Assembly: GCA_964634605.1 (NCBI GenBank)
Contig: CAZWLJ010000050.1
Span: 1 to 19,930, forward strand
Direction of reading: 5' to 3'
DNA from: UPXZ01 sp964634605
GTDB taxonomy: Bacteria > Bacteroidota > Bacteroidia > Bacteroidales > Paludibacteraceae
Length of the DNA stretch: 19,930 bases
Part shown: piece after piece, positions 1 to 7,025 of the stretch
Numbering within the stretch: position 1 is the stretch's first letter
Layout: each line of letters opens with the position of its first letter
Translations under genes and position numbers: made by a program
The notes under the pieces: generated by a model
Seen by the model: only the letters and a program-made list of their open reading frames with translations
Database searches by the model: none
What the model was told of the DNA's origin: nothing

Positions 1-13
1 GATTATATTCTTT

Positions 14-180
14 TGTTTTCATATGTTTTCACGGTTGCGTATCGGCTCTGGGTACCTTAAAAAGACTTAATTTGCTGATTATCAGCAGTTAAGTCTTTTC
101 TTTTTTTAGATTTGCACAACGCTTGCACAACACCTTTTTCGTGTATGTTATCTTTCAAATGGTTTCAAAAGGTTTCAAAT
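14..180. repeat. Cluster of short direct repeats at the left edge
   Basis: Three sets of short direct repeats lie around the hairpin. GTTTTCA occurs at 15-21 and 25-31 (10-bp period). TTGCACAAC occurs at 112-120 and 123-131 (11-bp period). TTTCAAA recurs three times with a 10-bp period across 151-180. Helical-turn spacing is typical of multi-site DNA-binding regions such as recombinase arm sites, but no integrase gene or tRNA is visible, so the function is unassigned. Confidence 0.35.
60..107 (+). terminator. Compound hairpin followed by T-tract
   Basis: An 11-bp perfect outer stem (AAAAGACTTAA at 60-70, TTAAGTCTTTT at 89-99) encloses a second perfect dyad, GCTGAT-T-ATCAGC (74-86). A run of seven T (101-107) follows after one C. 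This has the form of an intrinsic terminator on the + strand, for a gene ending at or before the left edge. A frame open from base 1 meets TAA at 58-60, just before the stem, but is too short to identify. Confidence 0.65.
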
Positions 181-471
181 AAAGAGTTGCAACATATTTT
201 TACGGAAAATAATCTATTTTTTTTATTTCAAATAAATTTCATGTTTTAGAACATCAAAACAAGATATTAAATACAAAGGAACTTTAGTTCAAGTTAGACA
301 TTTCAAGATTATGGGGTAGTTTGAATTTTTTTCGGGGTTTAAACGTTAATTTTTCTGAGACTAGGTAAGAACCAATCCATCTTTTATAAGAACCCTAAAC
401 TATATGAATTATGAAACTCAAAATAAGACGAAAAACTTTTTCACTTGAAGTTTTTTTTTCTTCTCCAAAAG
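181..471. other. Non-coding stretch with no recognisable gene
   Basis: No open frame of credible length or RNA gene is seen on either strand. The only structure noted is an AT-only-type hairpin, AAAAACTT (431-438) with AAGTTTTT (448-455), followed by further T to 459. It could be a weak terminator, but no gene precedes it. Confidence 0.4.
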
Positions 472-487
472 TATTTTTGTAACTTTG
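472..487 (+). promoter_or_regulatory. Two abutting Bacteroidota -7-like boxes, upstream candidate for the kinase gene
   Basis: TATTTTTG (472-479) is directly followed by TAACTTTG (480-487) and GC; both match the TAnnTTTG -7 consensus. No clear TTTG -33 box lies about 20 bp upstream, only a T-run (451-459). If used, the kinase leader would be about 130 nt long and would include the dyad at 527-549. Confidence 0.35.
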
Positions 488-526
488 CGGCCTTAAAATT
501 TTTTATTGGCCAAACTACTCGGTATT

Positions 527-549
527 AAGTCGCTGAATATCAGTGACTT
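527..549 (+). promoter_or_regulatory. 10-bp dyad upstream of the kinase gene
   Basis: AAGTCGCTGA (527-536) and TCAGTGACTT (540-549) form a 10-bp stem with one G-T pair and a 3-base loop (ATA). No T-tract follows, so it is not a normal terminator. Its right arm overlaps the candidate -33 box of the promoter at 548-577, so it could be an operator, or a leader hairpin if transcription starts upstream. Confidence 0.4.
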
Positions 550-577
550 TACAAATTATAATGCTGTTTTATTTTTG
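548..577 (+). promoter_or_regulatory. Candidate promoter of the ROK kinase gene
   Basis: A TTTA box (548-551, one mismatch to TTTG) is separated by 18 bp from TATTTTTG (570-577), a full match to TAnnTTTG. The predicted transcript would start near 584, leaving a leader of about 40 nt before the ATG at 626. This spacing is better than that of the boxes at 472-487. Confidence 0.4.
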
Positions 578-625
578 TAAATCAGCTATTTTTATATTTA
601 ACAAATTGAATAATATCTATATTCT

Positions 626-1561
626 ATGAAAAATATCATTGCTGTAGATCTCGGCGGAACTTCTATCAAATTTGGGATTGTTAATGAAAAAGGCGAATTA
701 CTTTTCGAAGGTTTAAGGCCAACAATGGCTGAATCGTCTAAGAAAGTAATAAATAACCTTAAAGTTGCAATATCTGATTGTATTGATGAATCAAAATCAA
801 AAAATATAGATTTAGTAGCCATAGGAATAGGTACTCCGGGAATTGTTGATCCTACTTATAGAATTGTGTTAGGTGGAGCTGATAATATCGAAGGGTGGGT
901 GAATATTAACTTATCTGATGAACTGGAAAACGAATTTCATATCCCTGTATATATAAATAATGATGCTAATATGATGGGACTTGGTGAGCAATGGCATGGA
1001 GTAGCTAGTGACAGTTCTGATGTGGTTTTTCTAACAATCGGAACAGGTATAGGCGGTGCGATAATTATTGACGGAAAACTTTATGGTGGTTTTGCAAATA
1101 GGGGAACAGAACTAGGTCATATCCCCCTGATTATGGACGGAAGATCGTGTTCTTGCGGAAGTGTAGGATGTTTAGAAGCTTATGCTTCAACTTCTGCACT
1201 CGTAGATGAATACTCTCAACTTATCGGAAATGACTATGATAATGAAATAAATGGAAAACTGATAGTGGAAGAATACCAAAAAGGATCTAAAGTTGCTATA
1301 ATTGCATTGAACCATCATTTTCAATATGTTGGAAGGGGTATAGCTGGTTTGGTGAATATATTCAGTCCGCAAAAAGTTGTAATAGGAGGAGGAATTTCTG
1401 AATCAGGAACAAACTACATTGATAATATTACTAAAGAATATCACAAATACGTTATGCCTGATTGTGCAGTTAATACAGAAATTTGTGCCGCTCAATTGGG
1501 GAATAAAGCCGGACTATTTGGAGCTGCTAAATGGGCTCTAATTCAAGAGTCTCGTATTTAG
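626..1561 (+). CDS. ROK-family sugar kinase (glucokinase-like)
   Basis: This 311-residue protein has the normal length and layout of a ROK kinase. The N-terminal phosphate-binding motif is DLGGTSIKFG (8-17). The catalytic Asp lies in NNDAN (D113). A second phosphate loop, TIGTGIGG, spans 137-144. The sugar/zinc signature has E162-x-G-H165 followed by C175-x-C177-x4-C182. The ExGH pattern is typical of kinases for glucose, mannose, allose or ManNAc. There is no helix-turn-helix before the kinase fold, so it is an enzyme rather than a NagC/Mlc-type repressor, and no signal peptide, so it is cytoplasmic. It probably phosphorylates a hexose at position 6 using ATP. It lies 514 bp upstream of susC with its own candidate promoters, so it may be transcribed apart from the PUL. 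The exact sugar cannot be read from sequence; glucose is the commonest assignment, and mannose would also fit the locus. Confidence 0.9.
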   Translation: MKNIIAVDLGGTSIKFGIVNEKGELLFEGLRPTMAESSKKVINNLKVAISDCIDESKSKNIDLVAIGIGTPGIVDPTYRIVLGGADNIEGWVNINLSDELENEFHIPVYINNDANMMGLGEQWHGVASDSSDVVFLTIGTGIGGAIIIDGKLYGGFANRGTELGHIPLIMDGRSCSCGSVGCLEAYASTSALVDEYSQLIGNDYDNEINGKLIVEEYQKGSKVAIIALNHHFQYVGRGIAGLVNIFSPQKVVIGGGISESGTNYIDNITKEYHKYVMPDCAVNTEICAAQLGNKAGLFGAAKWALIQESRI

Positions 1562-2027
1562 ATAAAAAATAATACTTTAAGAAGATAGAAAATGTTTTTT
1601 CTGGATTATTTTGTTCATTATCTTCTCAATAATTCTACTAAGTTGTTTGTTATTTCTAGAAATACCCTTCTTTAATAAAGTAAAAAGTAATTTTTTTTTC
1701 AAGCTTTTTCCAGTAGAAAAGAGAATAGAACTTTTTTAAATAAATGTCGTAATAATATAATCAATATTCTTATATCAGTATTCTTGTTATCTAATTTATC
1801 GTTTTTGTTACAATAGCATTAAGAATATAATTCATTATTAAATCTGACTTTTAATCAGCTGATAATCAATTTTATAATTGATATTAAAACTGATAAATTA
1901 TCGCTGATACCTCCCTTTTCATCTCTAATATCTCCATAAATTTTCCCTTTTATTCTTATTCTGTTAGATTTACGCAAAAAGAAGATATATATTCGCAATT
2001 GCATATTTTATAATATTAAAAAAACTC
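1562..2027. promoter_or_regulatory. Intergenic regulatory region upstream of susC
   Basis: No gene is seen. The stretch holds many small symmetric or repeated elements: a 14-bp perfect palindrome TATTTCTAGAAATA (1651-1664); a tandem near-repeat ATCAATATTCTTAT / ATCAGTATTCTTGT (1760-1787, 12 of 14 identical) with an inverted partner TAAGAATAT at 1820-1828; and three adjacent dyads ATCAGCTGAT (1854-1863), ATCAATT-TTAT-AATTGAT (1865-1882) and GATAA-A-TTATC (1892-1902). No convincing terminator for the kinase gene was found. The most specific element, at 1967-1983, is listed separately. Confidence 0.45.
1967..1983 (+). promoter_or_regulatory. Candidate XylR-like operator upstream of susC
   Basis: GATTTACGCAAAAAGAA is identical over 17 bp to 18877-18893 in the regulator's upstream region. 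Its centre lies about 55 bp before the susC -7 box (2028-2035), roughly -65 to -70 from the predicted start of transcription. That is a usual position for an AraC-type activator. A weaker half-match, ATATTCGCAATT, starts exactly 21 bp downstream (1989-2000), which is the two-helical-turn direct-repeat spacing AraC-family proteins often use. Binding is inferred, not shown. Confidence 0.55.
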
Positions 2028-2035
2028 TACTTTTG
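2028..2035 (+). promoter_or_regulatory. -7 box of the susC promoter
   Basis: TACTTTTG fully matches TAnnTTTG and is followed by CA, with the ATG 41 bp downstream. The nearest TTG (1999-2001) is 26 bp upstream, too far for an ideal -33 box. That is compatible with a promoter that needs an activator. Confidence 0.5.
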
Positions 2036-2075
2036 CACAAAAACAATTAATTTACATTAACTTTAATTGAAAAGT

Positions 2076-5000
2076 ATGAACAAAATTAACTTTAGAATTA
2101 ACAGGACAGCAATAATAGTAGTCCTTACATTGATTCTTTCTGTAAATGCCTATTCTCAACGAATGTCTGTTTCAGGCATTGTTAATGAGCCCAATGGAAG
2201 TCCTGCTATAGGTGCCACTGTGCTTGTTAAAGGTACTACTGTTGGTGTTATGACTGATACCAACGGGAGATTTGAATTGAATGCTGATAAAAAAGATGTA
2301 TTGGTTATCAGATACATCGGTTTCTCAGAACAAGAAGCGAAAGTATCTGATAAATTTATCACTATTACGTTGTCTGAAAATCCCGAACTTTTGAATGAAA
2401 TTGTAGTGCTTGGTTATGGCGCTAATACCAGGAAACAGGATTTATCCGCAGCAGTTGGTGTGTTGAGTAATACTGAGAAACTGACAGCTCGACCTGTTAG
2501 TTCAACTGAGAGTATGCTTCAGGGTCAGCTTGCTGGTGTCACTGTTCAGGCAAATGGTGGTGATCCTACCTCTGTGCCTTCAGTGGTAATTCGTGGACAA
2601 GGTTCACAAAACGGAGATAATGTATTGTGGGTAGTTGACGGAGTCCCGGGTGCACCTATTGCATCAATGAACGATATCGAATCAATTGTAGTACTTAAAG
2701 ATGCTGCTTCTGCAGCAATTTATGGTGCTCAATCAGGTGCAGGTGGTGTAATTTTGGTTACAACTAAAAAAGCAAAAGCAGGAAAACCATCAATAACTTA
2801 TGAAGGTGTATACGGAGTTCGTCAGGCTTCAAATCTCCCTACACCACTTAATGCCGAACAGCAGGTTCAAATGAGAAAATTATCTTATGGAAACGCCGGA
2901 ATGTCACTACCTGATGGCTGGGATGTAAATAAAAATCCATGGATTGGTACAACCCGTACTAACTGGATGGACGAGATTTTCCGTTCTGCTTTCTACCAAA
3001 GAAATAGTGTTGCTCTGAATGGAGGTAATGAGAGTTTTTCCAACCGGCTTTCGTTTGCATATGACAACGATCAGGGTGTTTTGATAAATACGTATAATAA
3101 AAATTTATCGATGCGCTACAACGGGACTTTTAATCTGAATAAATGGGTGAGTATAAGTGAAGATTTTGTTTGGAAAAACAATGAAAATCATTCTGTAGGA
3201 ACAAACGAAGGTTATACCGGAGGTATATTATCTGCAATTTATATGCCTGCAAGTGCAACAGTATATAATCCTCTGGATGGCACATTTGGAGGTGTAACAA
3301 CCGAAGATCCGGCATACATAGCAAAATACGGATCAAACTTTGCAGGTGCTCACGGAGATGCTGTAAATCCTGTTCGTATTCTTACAGCCAGTAATTTATT
3401 CAACCGCACTAGTGATACATGGACTACCACAACACTACAAATTGCAAACATAATTCAAGGATTGAAATTTGTAAGTCGCTTTACATACAATGTAAATACA
3501 GATCATTACAAAAATTTCTCACCAGTTCGCGATGAACCAGGAAAACCTGACTTGTCAAACAGTTTGGGTTTTAATACTTTAAGAGCTGATGCCTGGAAAA
3601 CTGAAAATACGATTATGTATGATAACTCATTTAATAAACATACGGTTGGAGCCCTGTTGTCCACAACATCCGATTATTACAAAGCACGCGGATTGGAAAC
3701 AAACGGTAAAACATTTGCAGACGAAAGCCCTTATCTACAATATTTAAAATATGCTGGATCTACTACTGCCAATGATTACATGATTGGACCTGATGCCAAC
3801 GTTTCTATTGTAGGTCGTGTTGCATATTCATATGACGACCGTTATTTTGCTACTGCTTCACTCCGTAGAGATTATGCTGGAAGACTTCCAAAAGAAAATA
3901 ATTATGGTGATTTCCCTGCTGCAACATTGGCTTGGAAAATTTCAAACGAAAGTTTCTTCCCTCAAAGCGAAATGATTAGTTTACTTAAACTTCGTGGATC
4001 ATGGGGGCGTGTTGGAAATCTTGGCTCTATCGGTTATAACTATAAATCTATGCTGCTTGGCACAAAGTTCTGGCCTGAACAAGCTGTTTATGGAGTATCT
4101 AACTATTCTATGTATAATAACTTTGTGTTTAGCAACAAAGCTCTTAACCCGTTTCTTACATGGGAAACTTCAGAACAAACCGACCTGGGTTTGGATTTGG
4201 CAATGTTTAATGAGCGTTTGAACTTTTCAGCCGATTATTTCGATAAAAGAACATACAACCTGATTCAGTATCAAACAATGAATTGGCCTAATACAATTGG
4301 ATTGGATGCTATGCTGATTAATCAGGGAGAAGTTCGCAATCGCGGTGTTGAATTCGATGCTTCGTGGAGAGAACAAGTAAATAAGGATTTTTCTTATTTC
4401 ATTTCGGCTAACTTCGCTTATTTGAAAAACTGGGTATCTGATATTGGAGTAAAAGATGAAGACGGAAATCCTGGTGTCTGGACGGAAGAAAATTCGGTTT
4501 TCCGCAGTCTGCCTTATGTAAAACAAACAGCTCAGGGTCAACCTCTCGGTTCATTCTATTTGATTAAAACTGACGGAATTTTCCAGAGCGATGCAGAAGC
4601 AGCTGCTTATGTAAAAGATGGAAAACGCATTCAACCAGATGCTGTAGCCGGAGATTTGAAGTTTGTTGATTATAACGGTGATGGTACCATTGATGATGGC
4701 GACCGCCAGTATCTGGGAAGCGCTACTCCTAAAACTACCTATGCGTTTACATTAGGTGCAAGTTACAAAAACTTATCAGTAAGTACCATGCTGCAAGGCG
4801 TAGGTGGTGCTCAGGCATTCTATGTTGGAAAATATATGACTATGAGCGACGTAGAAGGCAGTTTTAACCGTGTAACTGATATATTAAATGCATGGAGTCC
4901 TTCTAATACATCATCAACTATTCCTCGTCTTTCTAAAAACGATCCAAACTCAAACTTCACTTTACCATCCGATTGGTATCTGGAAGATGCATCCTACTTG

Positions 5001-5219
5001 CGTATCAAAAATATTACTGTGTCCTATGATTTGACAAATACATTACGTCAGATTGCACACTTGAAAGATCGTAACAGTACAATGTCAGTTTATTTCAGTG
5101 GTGAAAACCTCTTTACATTTACCAAATATTCAGGGATGGACCCTGAAACCGGTGGATGGGATGCAATGAAATACCCTGTTTCAAGAGTATTTTCCTTAGG
5201 TCTAAGATTAACTTATTAA
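2076..5219 (+). CDS. SusC-like TonB-dependent outer-membrane transporter
   Basis: This 1047-residue protein imports oligosaccharides across the outer membrane, using TonB energy and partnering the SusD-like lipoprotein. The chosen start is ATG at 2076; the frame is open to a TTG three codons earlier, but the ATG gives a clean signal peptide (residues 1-27, ending AYS before QRM). A carboxypeptidase-D regulatory-like domain follows (about 29-103), with the GATVLVKGT and G-x-F patterns usual at the N terminus of SusC proteins. A TonB-box-like stretch EIVVLGYG (108-115) leads into the plug (about 120-225, with VIRG, WVVDGVP and DAASAAIYG). The rest is the 22-strand barrel, ending in LGLRLTY with a terminal aromatic residue as for barrel insertion. 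There is no N-terminal FecR/anti-sigma signalling extension, consistent with control by the downstream XylR-like regulator rather than an ECF sigma pair. Confidence 0.95.
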   Translation: MNKINFRINRTAIIVVLTLILSVNAYSQRMSVSGIVNEPNGSPAIGATVLVKGTTVGVMTDTNGRFELNADKKDVLVIRYIGFSEQEAKVSDKFITITLSENPELLNEIVVLGYGANTRKQDLSAAVGVLSNTEKLTARPVSSTESMLQGQLAGVTVQANGGDPTSVPSVVIRGQGSQNGDNVLWVVDGVPGAPIASMNDIESIVVLKDAASAAIYGAQSGAGGVILVTTKKAKAGKPSITYEGVYGVRQASNLPTPLNAEQQVQMRKLSYGNAGMSLPDGWDVNKNPWIGTTRTNWMDEIFRSAFYQRNSVALNGGNESFSNRLSFAYDNDQGVLINTYNKNLSMRYNGTFNLNKWVSISEDFVWKNNENHSVGTNEGYTGGILSAIYMPASATVYNPLDGTFGGVTTEDPAYIAKYGSNFAGAHGDAVNPVRILTASNLFNRTSDTWTTTTLQIANIIQGLKFVSRFTYNVNTDHYKNFSPVRDEPGKPDLSNSLGFNTLRADAWKTENTIMYDNSFNKHTVGALLSTTSDYYKARGLETNGKTFADESPYLQYLKYAGSTTANDYMIGPDANVSIVGRVAYSYDDRYFATASLRRDYAGRLPKENNYGDFPAATLAWKISNESFFPQSEMISLLKLRGSWGRVGNLGSIGYNYKSMLLGTKFWPEQAVYGVSNYSMYNNFVFSNKALNPFLTWETSEQTDLGLDLAMFNERLNFSADYFDKRTYNLIQYQTMNWPNTIGLDAMLINQGEVRNRGVEFDASWREQVNKDFSYFISANFAYLKNWVSDIGVKDEDGNPGVWTEENSVFRSLPYVKQTAQGQPLGSFYLIKTDGIFQSDAEAAAYVKDGKRIQPDAVAGDLKFVDYNGDGTIDDGDRQYLGSATPKTTYAFTLGASYKNLSVSTMLQGVGGAQAFYVGKYMTMSDVEGSFNRVTDILNAWSPSNTSSTIPRLSKNDPNSNFTLPSDWYLEDASYLRIKNITVSYDLTNTLRQIAHLKDRNSTMSVYFSGENLFTFTKYSGMDPETGGWDAMKYPVSRVFSLGLRLTY

Positions 5220-5243
5220 TTAACACTTTAATTTCACATAACG

Positions 5244-6881
5244 ATGAAAATAAAATATTTATCAATATTTGCTCTGCTGTTAGTTCTTTTCAGCTCATGC
5301 GAAAATTTTTTAGATGTAAAATCGGAAGGAGACCCTACTTCTAATACGTATTTTACTAATGATGGACAAGCTATAGATGCTATTGACGGTCTCTATGCTC
5401 CAATACCTCAGGAAGATGTATATGGTCGTGAATTGTTTTGGGAACAAGCTGCTGCAAATGATATCGTTTGGGCGCGAACCAGAAGCTACAACACATTGGC
5501 TACTTTCAATTATACTGGTAATGAAAGCCCTTTAAGAACTGTTTTTGAAACACTTTATCAAAATATGTCAAGATCAAATTTTGTAATAAAACAGTTGCTG
5601 GCCAAAGAAAAACAAAAAGGGCTTAGTGCAATAGAGCACCGCAGTCTTGGCGAAGCCTATTTTATGCGTGGAATGGCACATTTTCTGATTGCATATCGCT
5701 ATGGAGTGAAAGATCAGGGTGTTCCTTTTGTCCGTTACGAAGATTTTGAAGGTGAATATGACAACTCAATCCCACCGCAGCGTGCTTCAGTAATTGATAA
5801 TTATAAACTGATAATAGAAGACATGGATAAAGCCATAGAATATCTGCCCCGGTATGAAGATTACTCAGATGAAGACAAAGGCCGTGCTCATCAGGTTGCA
5901 GCTGTAGGTTACAAAGCTAAGGTTTATGCTTATTGGGCTACATGGGATGAAACTCAATGGCAAAATGTAATCAGCATGGTAAATCTGCTGGAAACAAAAT
6001 ACGCTAGAAATTTAGCTCCAACTTTCAATGAAAACTTCTCATCCAACATCTCTGATTTCTGGAACAGCGAATATGTTTGGTCTTTACCTTCAAATGGTGG
6101 AGTAGATGGAGGTGGTGTAGAATTTCCGGGTGTTATTCTCGAGAATAAAGGCTGGGGAAAATTCAACGGTTGGGGACAGATGAAACCTGCTTATGATATC
6201 TACGAAGAAATGTTGAAAGATGGTTCAGGTAATGTGCGTTTGGTTCGTTCAATTTTGGAATACAATCAGGAATTTGAATTTTTCGGAGAAAAGCGGAAAT
6301 ATTATTCAGATACAGACCTTGATGTTGGTTTCCAGATTAACAAATATATGGATCCGTTCAAATACAAAGATGCAACCTCGCTCGGTTATGTAAATCCGAA
6401 TGGTAACTGGCCGACAGTTCGTTTAAATTTCCCATTGATTCGATTTGCAGAAATGCTTTTATTCCGTGCTGAAGCTTATTTGATGACATCTCAGCCTGCC
6501 AAAGCAAAAGATGATTTGAATCGCATACGCAGACGTTCAAACCTAACCGAAATTACCGGTACACCTACAATGGCAGATCTTTATCATGAGCGACGTTGTG
6601 AACTGGCTTTTGAATACACCGATCACTTATTTGATCTCAAAAGATGGCATCGTTCCACTAATGCTGAAATTAAAACATTGGCAAAGAAAGAATTGAATGC
6701 AAGTCCTCGTATCCGCAAATATACAAATCGCAGCAATCCTGCTTCTGATTTTACAGTTCAGCCTTATTCTGATTATAAAACAAAAAACACGTATCAGGAT
6801 CATATGATTGTGTTCCCGTACCCATCAGAACAAGTAATCAAATCAAACGGCAAACTGGTGCAAAATCCGGGTTACAATTAG
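5244..6881 (+). CDS. SusD-like surface glycan-binding lipoprotein
   Basis: This 545-residue lipoprotein caps the SusC transporter and captures glycan at the cell surface. It begins 24 bp after the susC stop. The N terminus is a lipoprotein signal with lipobox LFSSC (lipidated Cys19), then ENFLDV, the usual SusD start. Residues about 20-225 match the TPR-containing SusD N-terminal region, for example HRSLGEAYFMRGMAHF and the KAKVYAYWAT helix. Residues about 280-545 match the RagB/SusD C-terminal domain, with LIRFAEMLLFRAEAYL, DDLNRIRRRS and ERRCELAFE. The tail reads VFPYPSEQV...QNPGYN, the family's typical ending. It is the only gene product in the window with a convincing lipobox. It cannot be assigned a ligand by sequence. 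Confidence 0.95.
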   Translation: MKIKYLSIFALLLVLFSSCENFLDVKSEGDPTSNTYFTNDGQAIDAIDGLYAPIPQEDVYGRELFWEQAAANDIVWARTRSYNTLATFNYTGNESPLRTVFETLYQNMSRSNFVIKQLLAKEKQKGLSAIEHRSLGEAYFMRGMAHFLIAYRYGVKDQGVPFVRYEDFEGEYDNSIPPQRASVIDNYKLIIEDMDKAIEYLPRYEDYSDEDKGRAHQVAAVGYKAKVYAYWATWDETQWQNVISMVNLLETKYARNLAPTFNENFSSNISDFWNSEYVWSLPSNGGVDGGGVEFPGVILENKGWGKFNGWGQMKPAYDIYEEMLKDGSGNVRLVRSILEYNQEFEFFGEKRKYYSDTDLDVGFQINKYMDPFKYKDATSLGYVNPNGNWPTVRLNFPLIRFAEMLLFRAEAYLMTSQPAKAKDDLNRIRRRSNLTEITGTPTMADLYHERRCELAFEYTDHLFDLKRWHRSTNAEIKTLAKKELNASPRIRKYTNRSNPASDFTVQPYSDYKTKNTYQDHMIVFPYPSEQVIKSNGKLVQNPGYN

Positions 6882-6917
6882 TCAAACTGAGTGATAAAAT
6901 AAAAAACATTTTGTTTA

Positions 6918-6972
6918 TTGATTTCTCTAATCTGCAAGAGTTAGTATATTTGTATATTGATTCTTGCAGATT
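6918..6972 (+). promoter_or_regulatory. Perfect 11-bp inverted repeat enclosing a -7 box, upstream of the GH92 gene
   Basis: AATCTGCAAGA (6929-6939) and TCTTGCAGATT (6962-6972) are exact reverse complements separated by 22 bp. Between them, at 6945-6952, is TATATTTG, a full TAnnTTTG match. A TTG at 6918-6920 lies 24 bp before it, slightly long for a -33 box. No T-tract follows the right arm, so this is not a standard terminator. It could be an operator straddling an internal promoter, or an mRNA stem-loop protecting the susC-susD message. Confidence 0.55.
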
Positions 6973-7025
6973 GCTTTCTTATACTATCGATTTTATTTAT
7001 TTTACCTGAATAGAATAATGACATC

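Noticed and set aside
1..60. Partial CDS or tRNA at the left edge
   Set aside because: Fewer than 20 codons are open, no family pattern is visible, and no tRNA T-loop or CCA end can be found.
626..1561. ROK protein as a transcriptional repressor of the locus
   Set aside because: It lacks the N-terminal helix-turn-helix of NagC/Mlc/XylR-type ROK repressors and keeps the full kinase motifs.
2067..2075. TTG start three codons upstream of the susC ATG
   Set aside because: The ATG at 2076 gives a normal signal peptide and TTG starts are rare in this phylum. The same reasoning moves the EEP start to 10090 and the GH20 start to 13798, which removes an apparent overlap with the GH63-like gene.
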